Source of the DNA: Candidatus Gottesmanbacteria bacterium RIFCSPLOWO2_01_FULL_42_22
GTDB taxonomy: Bacteria > Patescibacteriota > Microgenomatia > 2-02-FULL-39-11
Direction: 5' to 3'
DNA: 32,585 nt
NCBI GenBank assembly: GCA_001779315.1
Contig: MFJU01000036.1
Span: 1-32,585, forward strand
The notes under the pieces were generated by a model. The model made no database searches, had not been told where the DNA came from, and saw only the letters and a list, made by a program, of their open reading frames with translations. A program made the translations under genes and the position numbers. Positions 15,520 to 21,657 of this stretch are shown here, one piece after another (position 1 is the first letter of the stretch; each line of letters begins with the position of its first letter).

Positions 15520-15547
15520 GGTTCTGATTTCTTCCAACCCCCGCAAC
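15520..15547 (+). repeat. 28-bp cassette repeat R1
   Basis: It starts GGTTCTGATTTCTT and ends CCCCCGCAAC. Similar copies occur at 15940-15966 (R2), 17464-17491 (R3) and 17939-17962 (R4, partial). R1 and R3 also share a flanking GAAAYA just before. Its last bases, CCGCAAC, match the end of the initiator-type tRNA and its first flanking base, and both are followed by S1 of the multi-stem element. Confidence 0.85.
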
Positions 15548-15646
15548 CAGGGTATTAAAGATAAAACTCCTCAGAAATGGGGAGTTTTTTCTTTCACCCT
15601 GGCCAGGCTGGTATGAAGCACGATAGTGCTGAATATAATAGCCTGG
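15542..15646 (+). other. multi-stem element before GIY-YIG gene 2
   Basis: Segments: S1 CCAGGGT (15547-15553), ATTAAAGATAAA, a terminator hairpin, S1' ACCCTGG (15596-15602), S2 CCAGGCT (15603-15609), GGTATGA, hairpin AGCAC/GTGCT (15617-15630), ATATAAT, and S2' AGCCTGG (15640-15646). Both long-range stems are perfect seven-base pairs. Compared with 14496-14594 the stems differ in sequence on both sides while pairing is kept, and the unpaired linkers (ATTAAA, CTGGTRTGA, ATAATA) are conserved. Confidence 0.75.
15563..15590 (+). terminator. terminator hairpin inside the second element
   Basis: AAAACTCC (15563-15570) pairs with GGAGTTTT (15581-15588), followed by more T. It occupies the same place as the hairpin at 14516-14547 in the first element. 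Confidence 0.8.
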
Positions 15647-15673
15647 CAATACCTTTTCAGATATTATTAACTT

Positions 15674-15946
15674 GTGTTCCATTACCTCTACATTCTTCAA
15701 AGCCTCAAAGATGGAAAATTCTACACCGGAATTACGCATGACTTAAAACAACGATTGAAAGAACATAATTCAGGCGATTCAACTTCTACTTCATATCGAA
15801 GACCGTTTAAACTTATCTACTACGAAGCCTATCTTCTGAAAAAAGATGCTGAAGCGAGAGAAATGTATCTCAAAACGAGTATGGGGAAGAGAGTTATAAG
15901 GAAACAATGCGCTAATTTCTTAAAACTAAAAACAACTAAGTTCTGA
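15674..15946 (+). CDS. GIY-YIG nuclease-like protein, copy 2
   Basis: 90 residues from a GTG start. The TATTAT at 15662-15667 ends six bases before it, again predicting a leaderless mRNA. The domain is the same as in the gene at 14614: HYLYILQS and GKFYTGIT strands, the arginine in DLKQRLKEHNSG, and a glutamate in AEAREMYLKTS. The two are clear paralogues. Its last codons run into repeat R2, whose TTCTGATTTC supplies the TGA stop, so the gene and the repeat have evolved as one unit. Upstream is the second multi-stem element. It may be a nuclease acting at the repeats or at the element's own DNA structure; this is inference. Confidence 0.85.
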   Translation: MFHYLYILQSLKDGKFYTGITHDLKQRLKEHNSGDSTSTSYRRPFKLIYYEAYLLKKDAEAREMYLKTSMGKRVIRKQCANFLKLKTTKF

Positions 15947-15966
15947 TTTCTTACAATCCTCGCAAC
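15940..15966 (+). repeat. cassette repeat R2
   Basis: GTTCTGATTTCTTACAATC followed by CTCGCAAC. It overlaps the last codons and the stop of GIY-YIG 2. About ten bases later comes the hairpin at 15975-15998. Confidence 0.85.
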
Positions 15967-15974
15967 AAAGATAA

Positions 15975-15998
15975 ATAGCGCCTTCCAAGGCGCTGTTT
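15975..15998. terminator. hairpin after R2 (bidirectional terminator)
   Basis: AGCGCC (15977-15982) pairs with GGCGCT (15989-15994), flanked by AAAT and GTTT. A second palindrome, TTAGG/CCTAA, follows at 15997-16011. It would end both GIY-YIG 2 and the leftward STAS-like gene. Confidence 0.7.
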
Positions 15999-16028
15999 AG
16001 GTATTACCTAACTCAAAATAGGTCGTGG

Positions 16029-16322
16029 TCAAAATTCCTGCATATACTCAGCAACAATAGTCACTACTTCCTTCACCAATGGACTACAATTCTTAAAACG
16101 AAGCTTATCGAAGACTTCTTCTCCAAATTTACGTATGGTATCACTTATTAATGCATGCATGAAGGACTGCGTTGCGCCGGTTACGTCAGAAAAATCTATA
16201 ACAACCGTTTTGTTCTTTTTTAATGCCGGTATTATATGCTTAATTCTCAATTCTCTTGCTACGTCCTTATTTTCCGCAAAAGATCCTGCCTTTTCTTTTA
16301 TTGAAACAGTTATAGTATCCAT
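16029..16322 (-). CDS. STAS-like protein (DUF4325 type)
   Basis: 97 residues. The core VVIDFSDVTGATQSFMHALI (about 40-59), followed by KLRFKNCSPLVKEVVTIVAEY, is the pattern of the STAS-like DUF4325 family, found next to or fused to histidine-kinase-type ATPases. STAS domains are the anti-anti-sigma partners of SpoIIAB/RsbW-like kinases. Its start is three bases after the stop of the ATPase gene, so the two form a tight leftward operon. The serine or threonine normally phosphorylated in STAS proteins may be one of those in TGATQS; this is uncertain. The likely role is a binding partner or switch for the ATPase. Confidence 0.8.
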   Translation of the reverse strand: MDTITVSIKEKAGSFAENKDVARELRIKHIIPALKKNKTVVIDFSDVTGATQSFMHALISDTIRKFGEEVFDKLRFKNCSPLVKEVVTIVAEYMQEF

Positions 16323-16325
16323 ACA

Positions 16326-17294
16326 TTAAATGAATATAGGTTTTTTATAACGGGCTTTTTTGCGCTCCCTTACTGCCTTTATAAAAACATCCCTAATAGC
16401 TGCAAGTAAAACCCTGAATTCACTTGTTTGATCAAGAGAGATGTCTATTCCTACAACTGTTCCCGGAAATTTCGGTGCATCGTTTGTATCAGAGTGTTTA
16501 TCGTCCTGGGGATCTGCGTGAAGTCTTGGAAAACCTTTTGTCCGTTTATCCCGTTTTATAAGCTTGTAAAGTCCTGTACCACTATATAAAACAAAATAAT
16601 CACGAGCGACCATGGCCATTGATTTGATAAAAAACAGTCCTGCACCTACATTTTCGCCGGTTCCACCTTCGCGCCTAGTCGTTCCTGTTATTCCAGGCGT
16701 TAGAGCCAGTTTAATTGCATCTAAATCAGTAGGAGCATGCCAAGAATAATTAATCGTCTTTCTAATACCTACTCCAGCGTCACAAATTCCCAATCTGACC
16801 ATATTTGTATGGTGGTAGTACTGTGCTGCAACAAACGCACCGTCTTTAGTACGAGCATGCTCAAGTACGTTTCTAACCAGTTCTCCTACTATATATTTTA
16901 TTGAGTCTGCTTGATTAGGTTTAAGATGAAGCAGTGGAATCATTTCCGTTACGAACTGTGATTGCTCTTCAGGGCTTTTTATTTGAGTAATAGGTATAAA
17001 ACGACCCGCAGGCTCATGTTCTTTAATAGAATAGGGAGATTTCTTGCCTAGCATTTTAAAAAGACCCATTCTAGACAAATAGTGTCCGGAGGTTGCTGTT
17101 ATTTTTTCGATCGTGATATTTTCAGAACCTATCTTACTGCCAAGAGCAGCAATAATGGCTAATACTACCGGATGGACATTTACCCATTTATCATGAGTTA
17201 GAATTATCAATTTATTAGATTCACTAGGATCAAAAGCTCGTAAAAACACTTCAAAATTACGTAAATAATCACTGTAAGACAAAAATACTTTCAT
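16326..17294 (-). CDS. GHKL (histidine-kinase-type) ATPase, STAS partner
   Basis: 322 residues from the ATG at 17294. A TTG start at 17378 lies within the -35 box of the promoter found here and is rejected. The ATP-binding fold shows an N box (GELVRNVLEHART), a G1 box (ICDAGVGIRKTI) and a G2 region with GTGENVGAGLFFIKSMA. There is no HisKA helix with a phospho-acceptor histidine and no membrane segment, so it resembles an anti-sigma or RsbW-like switch kinase rather than a sensor kinase. Residues 1-100 are an unrecognised alpha/beta domain. The last 40 residues are basic. It is co-transcribed with the STAS-like gene under a palindromic operator. The pair forms one cassette between R2 and R3. 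Confidence 0.8.
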   Translation of the reverse strand: MKVFLSYSDYLRNFEVFLRAFDPSESNKLIILTHDKWVNVHPVVLAIIAALGSKIGSENITIEKITATSGHYLSRMGLFKMLGKKSPYSIKEHEPAGRFIPITQIKSPEEQSQFVTEMIPLLHLKPNQADSIKYIVGELVRNVLEHARTKDGAFVAAQYYHHTNMVRLGICDAGVGIRKTINYSWHAPTDLDAIKLALTPGITGTTRREGGTGENVGAGLFFIKSMAMVARDYFVLYSGTGLYKLIKRDKRTKGFPRLHADPQDDKHSDTNDAPKFPGTVVGIDISLDQTSEFRVLLAAIRDVFIKAVRERKKARYKKPIFI

Positions 17295-17333
17295 AATAAT
17301 CGCATTACCGTCTAGCGTGTTTACAACAAATCG

Positions 17334-17398
17334 CGCTCTACAGAGAACTATTATATTCTGTAGAGCGTAAATTGGCAAGAATCACGTCCTACAGAGAA
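17334..17398 (-). promoter_or_regulatory. promoter with palindromic operator, ATPase/STAS operon
   Basis: On the minus strand TTGCCA (17378-17373), 17 bp, then TATAAT (17355-17350). A perfect 11-bp inverted repeat, CGCTCTACAGA (17334-17344) and TCTGTAGAGCG (17357-17367), encloses the -10 box. A third half-site, CGTCCTACAGAGAA (17385-17398, 12 of 14 matching), lies 51 bp from the first. A dimeric repressor would block RNA polymerase here. The leader would be about 50 nt, longer than for most genes of the window. Confidence 0.8.
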
Positions 17399-17463
17399 AT
17401 TTATTCTTATTTTAATATGATTATTTAAATTTGTAAATTCTGATTTTTTCACATCGTGAAATA

Positions 17464-17491
17464 GGTTCTGATTTCTTCCAGTCCCCGTAAC
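17464..17491 (+). repeat. cassette repeat R3
   Basis: GGTTCTGATTTCTTCCAGTC followed by CCCGTAAC. It is preceded by a TTTCAC/GTGAAA palindrome (17447-17461) and followed by the hairpin at 17501. Confidence 0.85.
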
Positions 17492-17500
17492 AAATAACCA

Positions 17501-17527
17501 AATAGCGCCTTACAAGGCGCTATTTTT
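17501..17527. terminator. hairpin after R3 (bidirectional terminator)
   Basis: AATAGCGCC (17501-17509) pairs with GGCGCTATT (17516-17524), then TTT. It is nearly identical to the hairpin after R2. It lies just past the stop of the leftward membrane-protein gene. Confidence 0.8.
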
Positions 17528-17548
17528 GGGTTAAGATTATTTTTTCCT

Positions 17549-17890
17549 TTAATATCCAAAGATCGGTGAAAGAATTAAATGACTTACCTGTCCCCAAAAT
17601 TCACGTTTAAGTATATATCCGTGGTCAATACCAACGCTTACTACTTTTATATTGATGAATAAATAAATGACAAAACCGCAAATAACAACAGCAGGGAAAA
17701 CCCATACTTTTCTACTTATCTTTGCCACAATAATTCCCATGAAGAATATTACTAGCCAATAAATAAGAAATAAATTTAGAGGAAATCCACACTGTATGTG
17801 ATATGTATCGACAAACCGGTCTCCTGTTACGAGAAGACATTCAAAGTTAATTGGCGGTTCATCTAAGATTCCAGGAGATGTTGGATCCAT
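17549..17890 (-). CDS. small membrane protein, cassette gene
   Basis: 113 residues from ATG 17890, chosen because TATTAT (17902-17897) ends six bases before it. A TTG seven codons upstream is the alternative and would overlap the -10. Two hydrophobic helices are visible (LNLFLIYWLVIFFMGIIVA and VFPAVVICGFVIYLFINI), joined by a short basic loop. The N-terminal 35 residues are acidic and proline-rich, with two cysteines in the N-terminal half (ECLL and QCGF). No family is recognised. It is the only gene between repeats R3 and R4. Confidence 0.65.
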   Translation of the reverse strand: MDPTSPGILDEPPINFECLLVTGDRFVDTYHIQCGFPLNLFLIYWLVIFFMGIIVAKISRKVWVFPAVVICGFVIYLFINIKVVSVGIDHGYILKREFWGQVSHLILSPIFGY

Positions 17891-17938
17891 AACTTCATAA
17901 TACCAATCCAATGCTTAAACACAAACGTTAATAAAAGA

Positions 17939-17962
17939 GGTTCTGATTTCTTACAAGCCCCG
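17939..17962 (+). repeat. cassette repeat R4, truncated
   Basis: GGTTCTGATTTCTTACAAGC followed by CCCG. It lacks the CAAC end and the hairpin, and runs straight into the stop region of the DUF711 gene (17980). It marks the right end of the cassette array. Confidence 0.75.
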
Positions 17963-17979
17963 ATTACGGCGGTCATTTC

Positions 17980-19005
17980 TTAGAGTTTTCTGATAACCAC
18001 GTCTTTGAGGTACTGGTTTTGAAAGTCGGATTTACCGCCGATTCTGGTTTTGCCGTCCGAGACAAAGCGGCAGGACAGCGGTTTGGTATATTTATTCGAT
18101 AATTTTTGCAGCAGTTTAAGAATTTCCAAGACTCTTTGCGGGTTTTCGTCAATACCAATAGGATAAGTATCAATACCCAAACCTGAATGAAGCGAGAGGT
18201 AAATATTTCTTTCAATGGCAAAATTGCCATTTTCATACTCGTTGGCTAATTCCGCATCTTCCAGGCAGGGGAACATCAAACCGCATAGACCAATCGGTTT
18301 GGGATTATTTTTCTTAATAAAATCGGTAATGGTCAGGTAAAAATCAGTAGTAACCGTTTGGGAAAAATTGAGCCCCAGTCTTTTTATAAAGCCGATAAAA
18401 CTGCCCGAATCGGTAACTAAAGGAGCCACGGAAGAATCAATACCTAAAAAGCGGCTGTCACTGGTGAATAAATCATTTATTTCCTGCCAGGCCGACTTTT
18501 GATTTTCCAGCCATTCATGAAGTGAATTGCAGCCTAAAGACAAATCAGTCGATTGCAAACCGATAGAAAAGCCTTCGTCCAGATAGTTTGCCGAGGGGAA
18601 AAATGGAGAGGAAGATCTGTTATTAAAAACATAAGCAAAATTGAAAGTTTTTTGAGGATTATTTTTAATAATTTTGAATAAAATTTGAATATCCTCATTT
18701 TCAATTTCTTTAACGGTTAAATCCAAATTCCAGTGCGTTTCGCTTCCGGCTAAAAGCCTGCTTAAATATTTATTGATTGTTTCAGTTGTCAGCGAACCGA
18801 CTCCGAAAATATAGCCTTTTCCCGAATATGACTTATCCATTTCCATAATCTTGATTAAAGCAGGGGAACAAAGACGAAGAGTTTGTACTTCGAAACTTCT
18901 GCTTATTAAGTGTTTTCGGAATGACTGAAGATCATCAAAGGAGCTTCCGGCCGGTGATGAGGTAAAGAGGCAGATACTCCTGATAATTTTTTTAGGAGTA
19001 ACCAT
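17980..19005 (-). CDS. DUF711 (UPF0210) family protein
   Basis: 341 residues. Blocks typical of DUF711 proteins are visible: SSPFFPSANY followed by FSIGLQSTDL, the FLGIDSSVAPL motif, GLCGLMFPCLEDAELA, and LHSGLGIDTYPIG followed by a KPLSCRF strand. The biochemical function of this family is not established; related structures are compact alpha/beta proteins. A promoter sits just upstream (TTGACG, 17 bp, CATAAT at 19041-19013) with only seven bases between the -10 and the ATG. It is divergent from the third GIY-YIG gene and ends beside repeat R4. Confidence 0.8.
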   Translation of the reverse strand: MVTPKKIIRSICLFTSSPAGSSFDDLQSFRKHLISRSFEVQTLRLCSPALIKIMEMDKSYSGKGYIFGVGSLTTETINKYLSRLLAGSETHWNLDLTVKEIENEDIQILFKIIKNNPQKTFNFAYVFNNRSSSPFFPSANYLDEGFSIGLQSTDLSLGCNSLHEWLENQKSAWQEINDLFTSDSRFLGIDSSVAPLVTDSGSFIGFIKRLGLNFSQTVTTDFYLTITDFIKKNNPKPIGLCGLMFPCLEDAELANEYENGNFAIERNIYLSLHSGLGIDTYPIGIDENPQRVLEILKLLQKLSNKYTKPLSCRFVSDGKTRIGGKSDFQNQYLKDVVIRKL

Positions 19006-19012
19006 TTATTTT

Positions 19013-19041
19013 ATTATGATCCCGAAAAGTATTTCCGTCAA
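19013..19041 (-). promoter_or_regulatory. promoter of the DUF711 gene
   Basis: TTGACG (19041-19036), a 17-bp spacer and CATAAT (19018-19013) precede the ATG at 19005 by seven bases, predicting a leaderless transcript. Confidence 0.65.
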
Positions 19042-19072
19042 AGGGAAATATAATTTAGGTTATAGTGAAAGT

Positions 19073-19327
19073 ATGTGGTTTATCTATATTCTTCTTTGTA
19101 CTGATGGCAGTTTATATACCGGCATAAGCAATGATCCGGATAAAAGATTGGCTGAACACAGGCATGGGAAAGGCGGCCACTTTACCAGATCACATCAGCC
19201 GCTTAAAATTATCTATCGGGAAAAATGTAAAAACAAAGGAGAGGCTTTAAAAAGAGAGTATCAGATTAAAAGCTGGACTCGCGAAAAAAAGATCAGGGAT
19301 TTAAAATTGAAAACGGGTCATTTATGA
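19073..19327 (+). CDS. GIY-YIG (UPF0213/YhbQ-like) protein, copy 3
   Basis: 84 residues from the ATG at 19073, where MWFIYILLCTDGSLYTGIS begins the domain. An upstream in-frame ATG at 19016 would add 19 residues unlike the family and lies inside the promoter region. The arginine lies in DPDKRLAEHRHG, and a glutamate lies in GEALKREYQIKSW. This is the classic UPF0213 form and only distantly similar to the pair at 14614 and 15674. It lacks the multi-stem element and the cassette repeats. TATAGT (19061-19066) lies six bases before the start. It is 10 bp upstream of, and probably co-transcribed with, the RNA methyltransferase gene. Confidence 0.88.
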   Translation: MWFIYILLCTDGSLYTGISNDPDKRLAEHRHGKGGHFTRSHQPLKIIYREKCKNKGEALKREYQIKSWTREKKIRDLKLKTGHL

Positions 19328-19337
19328 TAAAAAATTT

Positions 19338-20297
19338 ATGACTGCCAATTTACCGCCGGCCTTTACGGCAAGGCTCAAAAAAATTATTCCGCCAAAAAAA
19401 TTCAATGAAGTTATAAAATCATTTTCCCAAAGGAAACCGACAACTTTCCGGGTTAATACTCTGAAATTATCAGCGGATGAACTGCAGGAAAAATTGGAAA
19501 ACAGAGGATTTATAGTTTCACGGTTGAATTGGTATCGGGAGGCTTTTGTTTTCCGTGATTCCCAGAAAAAATTAACGGAGACAGAATTATACAAACAGGG
19601 GTGTTTTTATATTCAGAGTCTGTCCAGTATGATTCCGCCTTTACTTCTCGCACCTAAAAAAGGCGACAAAATCCTGGATATTACGGCCGCACCGGGAAGC
19701 AAAACTACTCAAATGGCCGCCATGATGGGTGATAGCGGAGAGATTGTGGCCAATGACCTTTCCCAAATCAGGCTCCTGCGGCTTAAAAATAATTTAAAAA
19801 TCCAGGGAGTCACCAGCGTTTCTGTCAAACAGGCGGATGCCAGGTCTTTCTGGCAAGAGTACCAGGAGTATTTTGATAAATCTTTGGCGGATGTGCCTTG
19901 CAGTCTCGAAGGTACATTTTATCTTCATGAGCCGAAAAGTTTCGCCAACTGGTCGCTTAAAAAAATTGAAGAACTGACCAACCGTTCCCGCTGGATTTTA
20001 CGTTCTACACTTAGTAGTACCCGGGTTGGCGGCAGAATTGTCTATTCAACCTGTACTTTAGCCCCTGAAGAAAATGAGGAAGTAATTGACTGGATTTTAA
20101 CCAAGGAAAAAGGCAAAGTTGAAATTGAGGATTTCCAGATACCCGGACTTGATACTTATCCGGCTTTGACAGGCTGGGAAGGCAAAGAATATGACCGACA
20201 GGTAAGAAAAACTTTCAGAATACTGCCTTCCGAACTGATGGAGGGTTTTTACGTAGCAGTTTTGAGAAAAACCAAATCGAATATAATAAGACCATGA
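19338..20297 (+). CDS. NOL1/NOP2/Sun-family RNA m5C methyltransferase
   Basis: 319 residues. S-adenosylmethionine motif I is DITAAPGSKTTQMA, preceded by the family block YIQSLSSMIPPLL. Motif IV is ADVPCSLEGTF and motif VI VYSTCTLAPEENEEV; these two provide the paired cysteines used for catalysis and release. The N-terminal region (FRVNTLKLSADELQEKL) is the usual leader domain. It methylates C5 of cytosine in rRNA or tRNA; whether it corresponds to RsmB or RsmF cannot be decided, and the absence of a NusB-like domain favours the shorter RsmF-like group. Its stop overlaps the next start by four bases. Confidence 0.9.
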   Translation: MTANLPPAFTARLKKIIPPKKFNEVIKSFSQRKPTTFRVNTLKLSADELQEKLENRGFIVSRLNWYREAFVFRDSQKKLTETELYKQGCFYIQSLSSMIPPLLLAPKKGDKILDITAAPGSKTTQMAAMMGDSGEIVANDLSQIRLLRLKNNLKIQGVTSVSVKQADARSFWQEYQEYFDKSLADVPCSLEGTFYLHEPKSFANWSLKKIEELTNRSRWILRSTLSSTRVGGRIVYSTCTLAPEENEEVIDWILTKEKGKVEIEDFQIPGLDTYPALTGWEGKEYDRQVRKTFRILPSELMEGFYVAVLRKTKSNIIRP

Positions 20298-21085
20298 AAA
20301 TTATTCCTTTCGGGACAAATGGTTATGTCTCAAGTTTCAACAGGCAGACGGCCTGTTATGTCATTCCGTTGGAGAATCAGTTGATCATTCTTGATGCCGG
20401 CAGCGGACTGTTCCGATTTATGGAGCCGGCAGGCTGGCGGATATTAAAAGGCAAAAAAAAAGTTAAAATTTTCCTGTCCCACTACCATCTGGACCATACT
20501 TTCGGTTTTTACGCTGCCTTTGAACTGTTTGCCAACCAAAAAGTAGAAGTTTACGCCTATGATGACAAACCCGTCTTCCGGGAACTGGTTTATACGTTTC
20601 AGTTTCCGGTTGATTATGACCGCAAGCATAAAAACTTCAAATGGATAAAAGTGACTTCCCAAAAATATAAAAATGAAGGATTCGATTTCTCAGTCAGAAT
20701 CCAAAAACACCGCAATGAAAAAAGCCTGGGGTTCCGATTTGAATTTGCCAACGGCAAAAGTCTGGCTTATGTAACTGATGCCGACCCCAGCCGGGAGAGC
20801 GTTAATTTTGTCAAAGGCGCCGATCTTTTACTGCATGAACATGAAACTTTGAATGTACCTAAGTATAAAAACAAAAGCAAACTGGAGGATCTGATCAGTG
20901 AAGGGGGACATGTGACGACGGAAGGAGCAGCCCTTATCGCCAAAGAAGCAGGCGTTGGGAAATTATTCTTGATCCACCATAATCCTCCCTGTGATTGGCC
21001 GGAGCTTGTAAAAGATTTACAAAAAGCCAAAAAGATATTTCCGCAAAGTTATCTGGCCCGGGATTTAGGAGAAATTGAGTTTTAA
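20294..21085 (+). CDS. metallo-beta-lactamase-fold hydrolase
   Basis: 263 residues. The metal-binding signature SHYHLDHTFGF (HxHxDH), YVTDADPS with a bridging aspartate, HEHE, and a late LFLIHHNPP histidine fit the metallo-beta-lactamase superfamily. The order resembles RNase Z and phosphodiesterase-type members more than drug-degrading ones, and the N-terminal GTNGYVSSF is typical of that group. The substrate is unknown. The ATG overlaps the stop of the methyltransferase gene (ATGA), but a TATAAT at 20282-20287 six bases upstream could also drive it alone. It converges on, and overlaps by 21 bp, the leftward methyltransferase-like gene. Confidence 0.85.
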   Translation: MKIIPFGTNGYVSSFNRQTACYVIPLENQLIILDAGSGLFRFMEPAGWRILKGKKKVKIFLSHYHLDHTFGFYAAFELFANQKVEVYAYDDKPVFRELVYTFQFPVDYDRKHKNFKWIKVTSQKYKNEGFDFSVRIQKHRNEKSLGFRFEFANGKSLAYVTDADPSRESVNFVKGADLLLHEHETLNVPKYKNKSKLEDLISEGGHVTTEGAALIAKEAGVGKLFLIHHNPPCDWPELVKDLQKAKKIFPQSYLARDLGEIEF

Positions 21086-21631
21086 ATACCTGGGAACTTG
21101 TCTTTTATACACAAGATATTGCCGGCCGAAGTGTTTTTCCAGCAGTTTTTCTTCTTTTTTTATCACCATATCTATAATAAGAAAAACCGGCAAAACGATA
21201 ATAACCAGAGAGCTTTTTAAAGCAATTTCGAATCCGGTCAAAATCAGCAGCATTCCCAGATAGATCGGATTACGGGAAAAACGGTATGGACCGGAGATGA
21301 CTAAATGCTGCTGTTTTTCAATATTGTGCTGTGCCGGCGGACCCCAATTAGCTTTCATGGTTAGTTTCGCCCAGACGGCAACAGCCAAACCGGCAGAATT
21401 GATTATCAGTCCAATTGCAGAAATCAAATGATTATTTGACAGATTGGGAATTGGCAGGTCAAAACCTAAAAGTTGCATAATTAAAATCAAAGCGATAGTC
21501 ATGATAAGAAAAGCCCGCAGAGTAAAAAAATTACGAAGATATTCCTTTAAGGTATAAGAAGTGGTAAATTTCCAGACCAGCTGGAGAATGATTAAGTTTA
21601 TCAGCAGGATAACTTTAGTTATTTCCGTCAT
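21065..21631 (-). CDS. isoprenylcysteine methyltransferase-like membrane protein
   Basis: 188 residues with four to five hydrophobic segments. The signature GPYRFSRNPIYLGMLLILTG followed by KKEEKLLEKHFGRQYLVYKR matches the ICMT/PEMT family of integral-membrane methyltransferases (NPxY, the glutamate pair and the final RVPR-like stretch, here RQVPRYL). In bacteria such proteins methylate lipids or small molecules; the substrate is unknown here. TATAAT (21645-21640) lies eight bases before the ATG, so the mRNA should be nearly leaderless. It is divergent from trpS with only 26 bp between the starts. Confidence 0.85.
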   Translation of the reverse strand: MTEITKVILLINLIILQLVWKFTTSYTLKEYLRNFFTLRAFLIMTIALILIMQLLGFDLPIPNLSNNHLISAIGLIINSAGLAVAVWAKLTMKANWGPPAQHNIEKQQHLVISGPYRFSRNPIYLGMLLILTGFEIALKSSLVIIVLPVFLIIDMVIKKEEKLLEKHFGRQYLVYKRQVPRYLKLNFS

Positions 21632-21647
21632 AAAAGGTTATTATATC

Positions 21648-21653
21648 AGGAGG
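21648..21653 (+). promoter_or_regulatory. Shine-Dalgarno site deciding the trpS start
   Basis: A full AGGAGG lies four bases before GTG 21658. It is the only strong ribosome-binding site noticed in the window, and it supports the GTG start, which gives a longer N-terminus than usual for this enzyme. Confidence 0.7.
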
Positions 21654-21657
21654 ATTT

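Noticed and set aside
17295-17378. Longer start (TTG at 17378) for the GHKL ATPase
   Set aside because: It coincides with the -35 box, and the predicted transcript begins downstream of it. The ATG at 17294 is better.
17447-17461. TTTCAC/GTGAAA palindrome as a separate operator
   Set aside because: It is isolated upstream of R3, not placed at a promoter core, and may simply be part of the extended repeat.
15520-17967. Integron attC sites
   Set aside because: The repeats carry GTT at the left and AAC at the right, the reverse of the attC core polarity. No tyrosine integrase is present, and gene orientation is mixed.
15520-17967. CRISPR array
   Set aside because: There are only four repeats, with spacings of about 400-1500 bp that contain genes, and no cas genes.
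19016-19072. Earlier start of the third GIY-YIG gene
   Set aside because: The domain begins at MWFIYIL, and the upstream ATG lies within the divergent DUF711 promoter.
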